Positions 1-11,359 of a DNA stretch of 64,000 nt are shown piece after piece. The DNA is from Mesorhizobium sp. (GTDB lineage: Bacteria; Pseudomonadota; Alphaproteobacteria; Rhizobiales; Rhizobiaceae), in contig SAQG01000030.1 of the NCBI GenBank assembly GCA_004020315.1, forward strand, positions 1 through 64,000, given 5' to 3'. The translations under genes were made by a program, and so were the position numbers. How positions within the stretch are numbered: the first letter of the stretch is position 1; every line of letters begins with the position of its first letter. The notes beneath the pieces were generated by a model. The model was given only the letters and a program-made list of their open reading frames with translations. It was not told the DNA's origin and searched no databases.

Positions 1-2188
<2,188 letters not shown>

Positions 2189-2361
2189 CGTCCTGTCCTC
2201 CGTTCTTGCCTGGCGCAGAGACAGGCGGTCGGCTGCGTCCCCCGTCTTCCCCGCCTGTGGGCGCAGGTGGATCGGTGGGCAGCGCCGAGCTGGCTGAGTA
2301 ACCTTCTTCATGTTGCCAGCCTTACTCCAGTGCCATCTTTGACGGGTCCGGGAGACCCTTA

Positions 2362-2433
2362 GCGGCAGTATGTTTTGGTGAGTTGATCAGGCACGTCTTC
2401 TCCTTGCTCGGTCACGTGTTTGCGGTAACGGCG
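2362..2433. repeat. Dispersed repeat, copy 1
   Basis: About 70 bases here (core GTATGTTTTGGTGAG, then GTGATC/TTGATCA and GGTCACGTGTTTGCGG) recur at 11462-11530 with a few substitutions and small indels. This copy sits in the gap between gltB and the TlpA-like gene. It may be the end of a mobile element; the family is not recognised. Confidence 0.7.
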
Positions 2434-2544
2434 AGGCTGGGCTGGACGCCTGGGCCGACCTATTTGTACATCCACGTCAGGGAAATGGACGAATTGGCCA
2501 GTAAGCCATTCGCCCCTCTTTGGTTTCCTCCTTGGCCGCCCCTT

Positions 2545-3705
2545 TCACCTTTTGGGAGAATCCTCTTGCGGAGCCACACAGAGAGCGCCGTAACAAACCT
2601 TCTCACCCTTGTAGTTGGCCAGAGCCTGCAGCAACTCGGGTAGAAGGTGCTGTTTCAGGTCGTCCGAGATAGGCTCCGGACCCTCCAGCGCTTTCAGTGT
2701 CTGCTCGACCAACTCGATGGCGCGATCTTTGTTGCCGCTCTCATGATAGTACTGAGCGACCACCGGATAAGACAGGAACTTAGAGCCGCCGCCTTGCGGC
2801 AGTGCCACGATGTGTTTGGACAGCTCTTCGCCCATCGCGAAGCGCTCAGCAGACGGAAAGCCGGAATAATCAAAGCCCGGCGCGAAGAGTTGGTATAGCG
2901 CCCAATACATCCATCCCTCGGACTTTCTGTCGATCGCGTCGCGAACGAATTGGCGCATTACGGGCAAGCCGGCCTGCATGTCGCGCATTCTGTGAAGCAA
3001 CAGATTGACATGACTCACGCGGAAGTTGAGTTTGTCCGGTATCAATGCGAGGCCTTCTTCAATCGCCGAGAGCGCCGTCTTCCAATCCTCGGCCTCCATT
3101 GCCGGCCGAAGTTTGTCGTATATGGGCTTGGTCAGCGCTTGTTCGCGCGCTATGGTTTCGCCTTCCGCAATCCGCTCCGTATCGGCGGATTTTGCCTGAT
3201 CGCTGATGCGCCAGCTGCCGTTAAGCACCTTCGGCAAAACCTCATCGAGTTGCGTCGGATGACCGATAAAGGCGATGTGGCCGTCTCGGTCGACCACGAA
3301 CGAGGTCGGGACCCCGTAAGAAAAGCTGGGCTCCATCCAAAGCTTGTCCATTTCGCCTGTGGAGTCGAATGCGATCCGATAGTTCAGATTCGGGAATTTT
3401 TCGGTCAACCAAGCGTCCAACGTGCTTCGGGCCTCGTCGGCCGTTGGAGCGTCTTCAGAAGCCGCGACTCCGACGATCTCAACGCCGTTGTCCTTGTATT
3501 TCTCCTGCAGCTGGATCAGATGGGGCATCCCGTCCACACATGGGCCGCACCAAGTTGCCCAAAATTCGACTATGCACACTTTGCCGGGCTCAAAGCTGGT
3601 GAGGGGCTCGCCACGCAGCCAGTTCTCGACTTTAATCGAAGGAGCCGGGGACTCCATCTGCAATACCACGTTGCGGTCCAAAGCTATTTCCAAAGGTTTC
3701 TGCAC
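2545..3705 (-). CDS. TlpA-like thioredoxin-fold protein with C-terminal helical/TPR-like region
   Basis: The first 150-160 residues form a redoxin/TlpA domain: EFWATWCGPC carries the CXXC pair, followed by a cis-Pro loop (YGVPTSFVVDRDGHI). The remaining ~220 residues are helical and TPR-like, ending in a short Cys-containing tail. No clear signal peptide is seen, so a cytoplasmic site is possible. The start chosen is a GTG at 3705 preceded by AGAGGAAA; a GTG at 3732 would add nine residues, but no ribosome site precedes it. The protein is about 386 aa. Related two-part proteins are thiol-disulfide oxidoreductases. Upstream on the same strand are a possible sigma-54 promoter and a TGT-N10-ACA site, suggesting symbiotic expression. 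The substrate is unknown. Confidence 0.8.
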   Translation of the reverse strand: MQKPLEIALDRNVVLQMESPAPSIKVENWLRGEPLTSFEPGKVCIVEFWATWCGPCVDGMPHLIQLQEKYKDNGVEIVGVAASEDAPTADEARSTLDAWLTEKFPNLNYRIAFDSTGEMDKLWMEPSFSYGVPTSFVVDRDGHIAFIGHPTQLDEVLPKVLNGSWRISDQAKSADTERIAEGETIAREQALTKPIYDKLRPAMEAEDWKTALSAIEEGLALIPDKLNFRVSHVNLLLHRMRDMQAGLPVMRQFVRDAIDRKSEGWMYWALYQLFAPGFDYSGFPSAERFAMGEELSKHIVALPQGGGSKFLSYPVVAQYYHESGNKDRAIELVEQTLKALEGPEPISDDLKQHLLPELLQALANYKGEKVCYGALCVAPQEDSPKR

Positions 3706-3822
3706 GAGCTGGTTTCCTCTCAGAGACGGCACACGGGTTCAGGGAGGAGCGGATCGCTCGTCTTGCCCCATTGAGTGCAGTCACAGTCACTCAGTCTCAA
3801 AAACCATGCCAACGCGCTCAGC

Positions 3823-3837
3823 GCGCAGTTAGCGCCC
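3823..3837 (-). promoter_or_regulatory. Possible sigma-54 promoter for the TlpA-like gene
   Basis: On the minus strand TGGGCGCTAACTGCGC has the GG-N10-GC spacing, but the boxes are imperfect against TGGCACG-N4-TTGC. It lies about 120 bases before the gene and 40-50 bases downstream of a TGT-N10-ACA site. Confidence 0.35.
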
Positions 3838-3875
3838 ATTGCTTCGAAAAACCTCGACAGTGCCCAGATGTTGGT

Positions 3876-3891
3876 TGTAATGAACCTGACA
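3876..3891. promoter_or_regulatory. Possible NifA upstream activator sequence
   Basis: TGT-AATGAACCTG-ACA has the exact TGT-N10-ACA form. It lies upstream of the TlpA-like gene. A single match of this kind can occur by chance, so the claim depends on the weak promoter next to it. Confidence 0.45.
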
Positions 3892-3905
3892 TTTGTCTGA
3901 CGCTG

Positions 3906-4235
3906 TCAGCTTTTGGACACGCGATCACGCGCTTCGTGCCGCCAGAAGGTCAGGCCGAGCCCTGTGTTGCCAGCGGTCGCTTCGATGATTGTACCGCCCC
4001 GCGCGAGCTGGCCACGCTGTTCGGCATTAACGATCATCGACAACGCAATGCGATCCTTGATCGATCCGCCGGGATTCTGGCTTTCGAGCTTGACGAAGAG
4101 ACGACACCTGCCGGTATCGAAGCTCTTCAGTTCGACGACCGGCGTCTCCCCAATCAGATCGAGCACTGACGCAAATGGCGGACGCAGGCGAGAGGACGCC
4201 TTTGTCGACGGTCGGCGGAACATCTCGAGGCTCAT
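3906..4235 (-). pseudogene. Cysteine synthase / PLP beta-family enzyme relic
   Basis: From ATG 4235 the minus strand encodes the N-terminal third of a CysK/CBS-family enzyme: LIGETPVVEL, then KLESQNPGGSIKDR with the PLP-binding Lys, then EATAGNTGLGL, the phosphate-cup Asn loop. After that the similarity stops (TFWRHEARDRVSKS) and the frame ends at about 109 residues, where intact enzymes have more than 300. It is a truncated remnant and cannot form the active site. An 85-codon ORF (4232-4489) overlaps its start by ATGA but is not recognisable. Confidence 0.8.
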
Positions 4236-5100
4236 GCGGCTGCGGTCTCCAGAATGTCGGCATAGTGCCGTTGCGCAGCATCGGGATGCGAGCGCAGTCG
4301 GCTCTTCAGCAGTTGCGGAACAGTGGATTGTCGGGGTCGCTGGCGGGGCACCCGCTTCGGCAGCCGTTCAGGCGGCAGGTCAAGAAACCGTATGTCGGCA
4401 TCAAGCCGCGCGCCGAAGAAGAAGGGAATCGAAACAGTGCCCTTCGAAAGACCCAGGGCAACGGAAATCATTGCATCGGGCGAGTTCATGCGCCTGAAGC
4501 AGCGCTGCCTGCAACTGCTTCATAGCGACAGGCGGGCGAGACTCTAGCGAGGCTTTCGCCGCTTGGTTGATTGAGGCTCTCGACGAAGCCACTAAGATTC
4601 GGCGGCCGATAATAGCTTGCTGCTCATTGGGACGTCGACCAACGCCGGGATTGAGAAAGGCAACCCTGCCCCACAAGGCGGGTGTCACACGTGCGGTGCG
4701 TCCGCTCGTCACGCCGGATGGTTTTTGAGACCTGGGTTCACGGCTAATCAGATGCACCCCTGTCGTCGTTTCGGTGCAGGCCGCCAGGGGGGCGTGTTGC
4801 AGCAGCTTGCAATTAGTTTCGCCAGTACGGGGCGTGCGAGCACGGGGCTGCACAATGAGATCATATGCCGGCGTGGGGACCAAGGTGTGGCGCAGCCTTA
4901 GAGAACTCAACACCGAGACCGGAGCAACGGAGACTGCTCTTTCGTCGAGCCAGTTTAAATTAGAACATTCTTTCTATAGTTTACGTCAATTATCCTGTTC
5001 GATAGCTCTGTCGACTAGCGATGAGACTTTTCAACGCAGCGCGGACATCCGCTGGCCGGATGTGACTTGCTATCCCTTTCAAGATCAAACAGGAGAACCC
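4236..5100. other. Stretch without a recognised gene
   Basis: Only short, unconvincing reading frames are present. The minus-strand ORF 4232-4489 ends in an ATGA overlap with the cysteine-synthase relic and might be the end of a lost upstream gene. The last 150 bases are AT-rich and probably hold the promoter of the dioxygenase gene; no GG-N10-GC match is found there. Confidence 0.4.
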
Positions 5101-6030
5101 ATGAGCAATCCAGTCCTTGTCAACCGGACCATTCTTGACTCCGACGTTGTACCGCTGACCAGCCGTGTCGGAGCTGAAATCAGAGGCGTTCGCCTTGGCG
5201 GAGACCTTTCGGACGCAGCGATAGCAGCCATCAACCAGCTTCTTCTAAAACACAAGGTGATCTTCTTCCGCGGCCAGGAGCACCTCGACGATGCGGAGCA
5301 GGAATTGTTCGCGCGGCGTCTGGGTAACCTTGTACCTCATCCCACGCAGGGGCCGGCAGCCGGCACGGCCTCAATCCTCAATCTCGATTCCGGCCGTGGC
5401 GGTGGCAGGGCAGACCAGTGGCATACCGATGTGACTTTCGTCGATGCCTATCCGAAATTCTCGGTCCTACGTGGCGTCGTCATTCCGGCGGCGGGGGGCG
5501 ACACGATCTGGTCCAACACGCACGCCGCGTACGAGAATCTGCCGGCGCCGCTCAAAATATTGGCGGACAATCTGTGGGCTATTCATAGCAATGCCTACGA
5601 CTACGCAGCCGTGCGCCCGCGCGCCACAGCCGAAGAGAAGAGGCACTTCGAGGAAGTCTTCACATCGACGATCTACGAGACCGAGCATCCGGTCGTGCGC
5701 GTCCATCCCGAAACCGGGGAGAAGTCGCTGCTGCTCGGCAATTTCGTGCAGCGCCTCGTCGGCCTTTCCAAGAGCGATTCCGCCAAACTCTACGAGGTGT
5801 TCCAGTCCTACGTCACTGCCCCGGAAAATACCGTGCGGTGGCGCTGGCAAGTAAGCGACGTCGCTATCTGGGACAACCGTGCTACCCAGCATTATGCGGT
5901 CAACGACTATGGCGACCAGCACCGGGTTGTGCGTCGCGCTACGGTTGACGGTGACGTTCCGATCGGCGTCGACGGTCGCCGCAGTATAACCCGTGTCAAG
6001 GCAGCCAAGCCGGCGGCGAAGGCAGCCTGA
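5101..6030 (+). CDS. TauD/TfdA-family 2-oxoglutarate-dependent dioxygenase
   Basis: The start is the ATG at 5101, preceded by AGGAG; the longer frame upstream has no support. The 309-residue product has the full iron facial triad: HTD in QWHTDVTF, and the distal His in NRATQHYAVNDY, followed by the 2-oxoglutarate-binding Arg (HRVVRRATVDG). Enzymes of this family hydroxylate taurine, 2,4-D, alkyl sulfates and similar compounds using Fe(II), O2 and 2-oxoglutarate. The substrate cannot be assigned here. It is complete, unlike most of its neighbours. Its closeness to the cysteine-synthase relic could hint at sulfur metabolism, but that is only a neighbourhood argument. Confidence 0.87.
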   Translation: MSNPVLVNRTILDSDVVPLTSRVGAEIRGVRLGGDLSDAAIAAINQLLLKHKVIFFRGQEHLDDAEQELFARRLGNLVPHPTQGPAAGTASILNLDSGRGGGRADQWHTDVTFVDAYPKFSVLRGVVIPAAGGDTIWSNTHAAYENLPAPLKILADNLWAIHSNAYDYAAVRPRATAEEKRHFEEVFTSTIYETEHPVVRVHPETGEKSLLLGNFVQRLVGLSKSDSAKLYEVFQSYVTAPENTVRWRWQVSDVAIWDNRATQHYAVNDYGDQHRVVRRATVDGDVPIGVDGRRSITRVKAAKPAAKAA

Positions 6031-6812
6031 CCGTCTGAACAGGGTAAAGATGAAAACTTCGTATCGCCGCGGCCATATCGCGCTGCTTAACCGCCCCACA
6101 AAGCCTTATGATTTCCGAGAAGCAAGGCGAGTTGCGGGCTCGAGGCTTGGCCCGAAATCGAGGTCCTGCAGCGTGGCGCATGGCTCGAGTCGCTGCTCGT
6201 GGCCCCGCTGCAGCGGTACAGGTCCCCCACCGCCCCACCATCTCGCCCGCCCTGCACCTCGGATAGCGATCATTCACCGTTTGTTCATTATGATAGCGCA
6301 CGATCATAACTGGACATGCTGGTAGCTCGTACATGCCTGAAGGCCCTGCGCGCCGACCCAGCGCCGGGGCCTTTTTACTTCCGCAAAATCGATTCCAGCA
6401 ACGTGGGCACTTCGCAGGATGTCGCAATCCCGCGCTTGCGATGATACGCCGTACAGCGAATTGCGCGAGTCAAACGAATTTGGGTTCCTCAAATATAGAA
6501 TCGTCGATACCGATCCTGATGGATCGAGCCTCGACGACGAAGTCAACCATCTTCAAACGGAATTATTCAACATTGCCGAGAGCTCCCGGTGTGCCGTCGA
6601 AGCCGACATTCGGGAGGTCAGCGGTCACCAACGATCATGGTGATCGCCAGCATCTTTCGTATTCACATGACCGTCGGCCTGGTACTTTCCCGAGGCCATG
6701 ACATGAGTGGGTCTTCCAAGCACCGATTTGGCCCGGTAGGATTTGCAGGGGGCGCGGACAAGCGGATGAACAAACGGAATGATGCTGGAAAACTGCGCGC
6801 CTGCTGGGATTT
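6031..6812. other. Stretch without a recognised gene
   Basis: Several short frames occur on both strands, but none has a recognisable domain or a convincing start. It appears to be decayed or non-coding. Confidence 0.4.
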
Positions 6813-7117
6813 AGCCGACCGTCGATAGGAACATAGCCCTGGTCGACGGCTTTCTGAAGGGCAAGAGTTTCGCCGACCTGGCTCAGGAACATGGCTTGTC
6901 GACAACGAGGGTGCGCCAAATCATCGAGAAGGCCGATCGGCTCGTGGGCGGCGGCATTCAGACCAAGACTGAAACGTCCAACGCCTCGCCTCGATCCGAT
7001 TTCATGGTCGACTATCCCTATGTGTGCAAATTGGCCGAGAAGCACCGGCTGGGTAGCGTCACGCCGCATCATTCTTTGCGGAGCTGGAGCGCGCGGGATC
7101 GCCGGAGCGGCTGGTGA
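6813..7117 (+). pseudogene. Helix-turn-helix protein fragment
   Basis: The frame after a stop at about 6812 reads DGFLKGKSFADLAQEHGLS, then TTRVRQIIEKADRLVGG. This is a sigma-region-4-like helix-turn-helix. No ATG precedes the motif in frame and the tail loses sense, so it is most likely the remains of a regulator or phage-type gene. Confidence 0.45.
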
Positions 7118-7224
7118 AAGCGGTTGCCGGGGCGCACGCCAACAACAACACGTGAGCTGGCGCCTCGTGTGGCAAAAGGAGAGGGCGAGAGCCCATGGCC
7201 TGCAATGAAGCGATCAAGCATTGC

Positions 7225-7465
7225 GATCGTGGAACCAAGCTGCCCAGTCGACCATCCGGACCGCGGCCTTCAATGCCAGCTCGCCTTGGAATCGGCCTTC
7301 CAGGAATTGGCTGAGCGCGCAGCGGAATCCGGCTGGACCGAGGAGATAGCCACGCGCTCCTCGAACTCGCCGGCGCGCGCCTCAGGAGCGACTCCGCCAA
7401 TGACGAGACTGAGAGGACGATTAATCGTGCCAGGGCAACGAGAGAGCGGCAGGTTCAAGAAGCCT
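7225..7465 (+). pseudogene. Small conserved rhizobial protein, frameshifted
   Basis: One frame reads LESAFQELAERAAESGWTEE and a second, shifted frame continues LLELAGARLRSDSANDETER and TINRARA. Together these resemble a family of ~70-90 residue rhizobial proteins of unknown function (pattern: ALAERAxxAGWxxxEV then ELAxxxxLAxxANxETER). A frameshift near 7350 breaks it. Confidence 0.5.
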
Positions 7466-7789
7466 CGCCTGACCCGATAGGAACGTCGCTGCGCCAATAA
7501 AATTGGCGGTGAAGGCTGACCGCGGCCGAGTCGGGCAAGCGAGCGAAGTGCTGAAATAAGGGCGTGAGAATCCAAGACATCGTTTGTAGAGAGCATCGAG
7601 CTTCGCGAAATTGTGGTACAGGATCGACCGCAGGTGTTCTCGGAGCGCTCGCAGAACCCGGGATTCTTCCGCGGCACCCGCCAAGGCGAAGAAGGGTCAG
7701 AGTTGCACGATAACGCTTAAAAGCGAGCCTTCCTCCGAAAGTCTGCGCGCGCAGTTCCACGGTCCGATGCGCTTTCATAGCTATTCCAA

Positions 7790-9130
7790 TCGCCGCGCCC
7801 ATTCTCTCCCGGATCAGGTCCAGCGGGTCTGCAGTGCATGCGCCCCCAAAGTGGACGCCATTGGGCCGGGTGAACCGGGCTCGATTGCGCGCCGAAGGCC
7901 CGTTCCAGGCCCGGAAATCCGGGTCCGTCAGGGCGAGCGCGTGCGGGTCGAGGTAGAGAACGGCCTTGCCGAGAAAACGACCGTGCACTGGCATCGCGTG
8001 CGTGTGCCACATGCCATGGATGGCGTGCCTCACCTCACGCAGAAGCCGATTGGAGCGGGCGAGCGCTTCGTCTACGAGTTCGACGCCGTCGACGTCGGCA
8101 TCTGCTGGTATCACCCGCACCAGCGGAGCTTCGAACAGGTCGGGCGCGGACTTTATGGTCCGCTGATCATCGAGGAACCGAAGGCGGTGCGGGCCGATCG
8201 CGAGGTGACCTGGATGCTCGGTGACTGAGGGCTGACGAAATCTGGCGCAATCAGCGAGGATTTCGGCAACCGGCACGACATTCACCACAATGGCCGCGTC
8301 GGCAACACGGTTACCATCAATGGCCGCGTGCCGGATACCTTTGCGGTCAGAAAGGGCGAGCGCATCCGGCTGCGGCTGATCAACGCCGCCAATGCACGCA
8401 TCTTCAGTCCCGACTTCACGGGTTTTCAGGCCGGCCGTCATCGCGCTCGACGGCCAGCCGGTGACGCCACACGCGCCGGAGGCGGGTGGTGCTGGGTCCC
8501 GCAATGCGCACCGATCTGATCCTCGACATGACGGGCAAGCCGGGCAGCCGGCTTTCGATCTTCGACCAGTTCTACGAGGGGCTGGAATATGAGCTCGTCG
8601 ATCTTGTTTATTCCGACACTCCGCTTAGGGCACGTGTGCCTGATTGGCCGCTGACCCTGCCGACCATTCCGCTGCCGGAGCCGGACCTCGATACAGCGTC
8701 CCGCAACGAAGTCGTCTTCACCGGCGGCATGATGGGCGAGATGGTGGCGCAGGACATGGGTGAAAGCATGGGTCCGGGCGCATGATGCAGGACGATGAAT
8801 TCCGGCACCGCCTGGTTCATCAACGGCGTCGCCGCCGACGAGGCCAATCACGACATGAAGCCGGGGCTGACGCTCTTGCGGAATAAGAGCCACGTCATCG
8901 CCACGACCAACGCAACCGCGTGGCATGATCCGATCCATCTGCACGGCCATTCCTTCCGGGTGATTTCCCGCAACGGCCAGCCCACCCCACGTCGCGAATG
9001 GCAGGACACGGCGCTGGTTTCGCCGCGCGAGAAGGTCGAGATCGCCTTCGTCGCCGACAATCCCGGCAATTGGATGTTCCACTGCCACGTTCTCGAACAC
9101 CAGGCGGCCGGTCGCCTGACCAGTCCACAA
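7790..9130 (+). pseudogene. Multicopper oxidase, broken by a stop and frameshifts
   Basis: Pieces of one multicopper oxidase (CopA/laccase type) follow each other in several frames. First comes the first cupredoxin domain with a damaged copper motif (HWHR where HWHG is expected, then WYHPHQ). Next is a TGA after MLGD where Trp is usual, then GRVGNTVTINGRVPDTF. A frameshift near 8420 precedes ALDGQPVTPH, and then AMRTDLILDMTGKPGSR and FTGGMMGEMVAQDMGESMGP, ending in TGA at 8785. Finally WHDPIHLHGHSFRV and MFHCHVLEHQ carry the C-terminal copper ligands. The enzyme normally oxidises Cu(I) in periplasmic copper tolerance. No start codon or export signal survives. Confidence 0.85.
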
Positions 9131-9148
9131 GCCGAAGGAGAAGCAAAA

Positions 9149-9589
9149 ATGTCCAATACCCTGATAGCTCTTGTCCTCGCCTCGATCCTGTCAGGCGCCG
9201 CTCCGGCGTTCGCCGGCGAAAGGACGTCACGCTCTACAAGAACCCGCAATGCGGCTGCTGCGAAGGTTATGCCGGCTATTTGCAGGAAACGGCTTCGCTG
9301 TCACCGTCAAGGCCGACGCACGACCTTTTCGCCATGAGCCGCGAAGAGGGCATTCCGCCGGAAGCCGATGGCTGCCTTCTCTCGTTCATCGACGGCTATG
9401 TGGTGAGCGGCCATGTGCCGGTCGGCACGGTCAACAAGCTCTTGACCGAGCGGCCCGACATCAAAGGGCATGACGCTGCCCGGCATGCCGATGGGCTCCC
9501 CCGGCATGAGTGGCACGAAGGAAGCGCCCTTCGAGATTCTCGAAATCCGGAAGTCTGACGGGACCGGCGGCGTCTACGCCACGGAATAG
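9149..9589 (+). pseudogene. DUF411-type metal-binding protein, frameshifted
   Basis: ATG 9149 begins a good signal peptide (MSNTLIALVLASILSGAAPA). The mature domain then continues in other frames: VTLYKNPQCGCCEGYAGYL with the CGCC metal motif, MSREEGIPPEADGC, YVVSGHVPVG, and finally GMTLPGMPMGSPGMSG ending at TAG 9589. At least two shifts separate these pieces. DUF411 proteins are periplasmic and usually sit in copper-resistance operons, which fits the multicopper oxidase relic just upstream. Confidence 0.8.
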
Positions 9590-9598
9590 GAGGCTTCG

Positions 9599-10142
9599 AT
9601 GATGGAATGCATGAGCGGCATGATGATGTTCGGCATGGGCCTGGTGTGGCTGCTTGTCGTCGTCGTGCTCGTCCTCGGGACGGCCGCGCTGATCAAGTAC
9701 CTGTTCTCCAGCGGCGGCAAAGGAGAAGGGCGTCGGTCCTCTTATCGATGCGTGGCCGCGGCAGGCCTCGGATTGGTCTGGACATTGCCTTGGCTCGCCA
9801 ACCGGATGGCCGGTGGCGGCGCCCCGGCCGCGGCGATAGCGCTAGGCAAGACGGTTTTAGCCAGGCGAAGGTCAGCGCGATTGGAAAGCCCGCTGCCTTC
9901 GGGACGCATGCCGGCGCCGGGACCGGCCGCGGTCGTCGGCGGCGGCTACCAGAGCGACATGCCGGGCTTCGGGAATGTCCTCACCGACGAGGAGATCCGG
10001 GCCGTTCTGGCCTTCATCAAAAGCACATGGCCCGAGCGGGAACGCGCCTATCAGGCAGATGAGCCGCCGGGAGCGGGAGCAGACACAGTGAGACCAATCC
10101 TAGCCGCGGAGCCCTCGAACGCCCCCAACCGGAATGCATTGT
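9599..10142 (+). pseudogene. Fused remains of a small membrane protein and a cytochrome c
   Basis: The open frame starts MMECMSGMMMFGMGLVWLL, a one-helix membrane protein typical of copper clusters. It then runs without a stop into unrelated sequence, ending with GYQSDMPGFGNVLTDEEIRA and FIKSTWPERERAYQ. That end is the C-terminus of a class I cytochrome c: the axial-Met loop is present but the CXXCH heme site is gone. A deletion has fused two neighbouring genes, and the product could not bind heme covalently. Confidence 0.7.
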
Positions 10143-10144
10143 CC

Positions 10145-10381
10145 ATGAAAGCGAAACCGTCGCTTGCGATTCAATTTCTGGCGCTGATCCTCGCGACCTC
10201 CGCGCTGGCCCACCATCCGGGCGCCGATCTCGACAAGATGAGGGACAGCGCGGAGAGGTTCTTCCAGGCGATCGACGAGCAGGCCGCGCCGCCTTTCGAA
10301 CTGGCCGACGCGGACGGAAGGGCCGTCCGCCTTTCCGATTTCTCCGACAAGATCGTGGTGCTCTACTTCATGACGAGGTAA
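10145..10381 (+). pseudogene. SCO1/SenC-type copper chaperone, truncated
   Basis: ATG 10145 begins a signal peptide (KPSLAIQFLALILATSALA), followed by HHPGADLDK and AADGRAVRLSDFSDK-like sequence leading into the thioredoxin-fold strand VVLYF. The frame stops there, before the CXXXC copper site. It shares one long open frame with the membrane/cytochrome remnant upstream. It closes the decayed copper operon. Confidence 0.7.
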
Positions 10382-10472
10382 CCTTGGAAGAAGAAGGCGA
10401 CGGCCACTGGCGGCAGGATGGCAAGCACGCTGGCCGCAAAAAGCGGCCCATACTCATAGAAGCGGGCCGGTT
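10374..10472 (-). pseudogene. ABC sugar-transporter permease C-terminal fragment
   Basis: The minus strand reads YEYGPLFAASVLAILPPVAV then AFFFQGYL. This is the conserved last membrane helix of MalG/UgpE-type permeases. Only about 30 codons remain. It abuts the truncated SCO gene on one side and a possible IS end (GGTTCTGTCGCAAA, 10469-10482) on the other. Confidence 0.65.
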
Positions 10473-10482
10473 CTGTCGCAAA
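10469..10482. mobile_element. Possible IS6-family terminal sequence
   Basis: GGTTCTGTCGCAAA resembles the inverted-repeat ends of IS6-family elements such as IS6100. It lies exactly at the break of the permease fragment. No transposase or matching second end was found, so this rests on a 14-base similarity only. Confidence 0.3.
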
Positions 10483-10631
10483 TCGTGCTTTTGGCCACAA
10501 CTGGACGCTTTCGCGCGCTTATGGACCAGCTCACATGTCCAACAACGCAAGCAGATGACAGGGCTCGACGTGCCCCGGGGTGGCGCCCTACTTCCACGCT
10601 CGCACTGTCACACTCCCGCCGAAAGGCGGGT

Positions 10632-11078
10632 TTAGTGAGTTATGGCAGTGACTGTGCCACCAGTCCAAACGTCGAGTTTCGCGGCAACTTCGACGCTTTC
10701 CTTAGCTGACTTGCCCAAAACCAGCGCGGCCAAAGCATACTGCTTGCCGCTCCCGATGGCATAATATTCACCTTTCACGGGATCACTTGGCAGCCAATTG
10801 CCGTCCAACAATACGGCTTCCCCATTTTTGCGCACTATCAGCGCCTCAAATTCAAAATTGTCGTCGTTGCGCGGCACAGGAATATCAGAAACATCCATGC
10901 CCTTCTCAACCCAGTCTCGAACGGCCTTTGGAATACCCAAGGACGAAGAGGAAACGCCGATGAGTGTGCCGTCGCATAAGCGAAACACCTTCGTTTTCTC
11001 ACCGACGGATACTGAGTCAAAACCCAAGGCTCGGCCGTCGCCAGCCATGGTTCCGTTCCTGTAAGCTATTGTTGTCAT
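10632..11078 (-). CDS. HslV/proteasome-like Ntn-hydrolase, small (phage-type)
   Basis: The ATG at 11078 has AGAAGGG six bases upstream; the GTG at 11084 is less likely. The 148-residue protein begins MTTIAYRNGTMAGDGR, as in HslV, where the Thr after Met is the nucleophile exposed by processing, and where GDGR is also conserved. Later motifs include SSSLGIPKAVRDW, YYAIGSGKQYALAALV and WTGGTVTAI (end of fold). HslV itself is about 175 aa and pairs with HslU, but no HslU is nearby. Short relatives of this type occur in phages. It could degrade or process a phage or island protein; no partner is identified beyond the overlapping upstream ORF. Confidence 0.75.
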   Translation of the reverse strand: MTTIAYRNGTMAGDGRALGFDSVSVGEKTKVFRLCDGTLIGVSSSSLGIPKAVRDWVEKGMDVSDIPVPRNDDNFEFEALIVRKNGEAVLLDGNWLPSDPVKGEYYAIGSGKQYALAALVLGKSAKESVEVAAKLDVWTGGTVTAITH

Positions 11079-11359
11079 TGGCACCCTTCTATCGCTACAT
11101 CAAACTTCAGGACCTTGCGCATGTCCCCTGTGTCAAGGTCACTGACCCACGGCCTATTTGCCTGATACACGATACAGGCTGCGCTCCTTGAGTTCGCGCA
11201 CGGGTGGCCGTCATCTTGCCGCCTTCGCGCAATGCCTTGAACAGGCCGAGTCTGTCCCCCAGCGGGAATGACAACCACCTCCATGTCGTTGAAAAGCAGG
11301 AAATCCGTCACTTTGCCTCGTCGGTAACGGGCGGAGCCGGAGCGGTCGTCACCGGGCAA
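11075..11359 (-). CDS. Hypothetical protein, translationally coupled to the HslV-like gene
   Basis: This 94-codon frame ends in an ATGA overlap with the HslV-like start, the usual sign of coupling. The middle reads KVTDFLLFNDMEVVVIPAGG, which looks protein-like, while the N-terminus is basic and less convincing. A start downstream of 11359 is possible. No domain is recognised. It may be a phage-derived small protein. Confidence 0.4.
   Translation of the reverse strand: MPGDDRSGSARYRRGKVTDFLLFNDMEVVVIPAGGQTRPVQGIARRRQDDGHPCANSRSAACIVYQANRPWVSDLDTGDMRKVLKFDVAIEGCQ

Noticed and set aside
5041..5100. A sigma-54 promoter before the TauD-like gene
   Set aside because: The best candidate has GG-N9-GC, which is the wrong spacing, and no TGT-N10-ACA was found.
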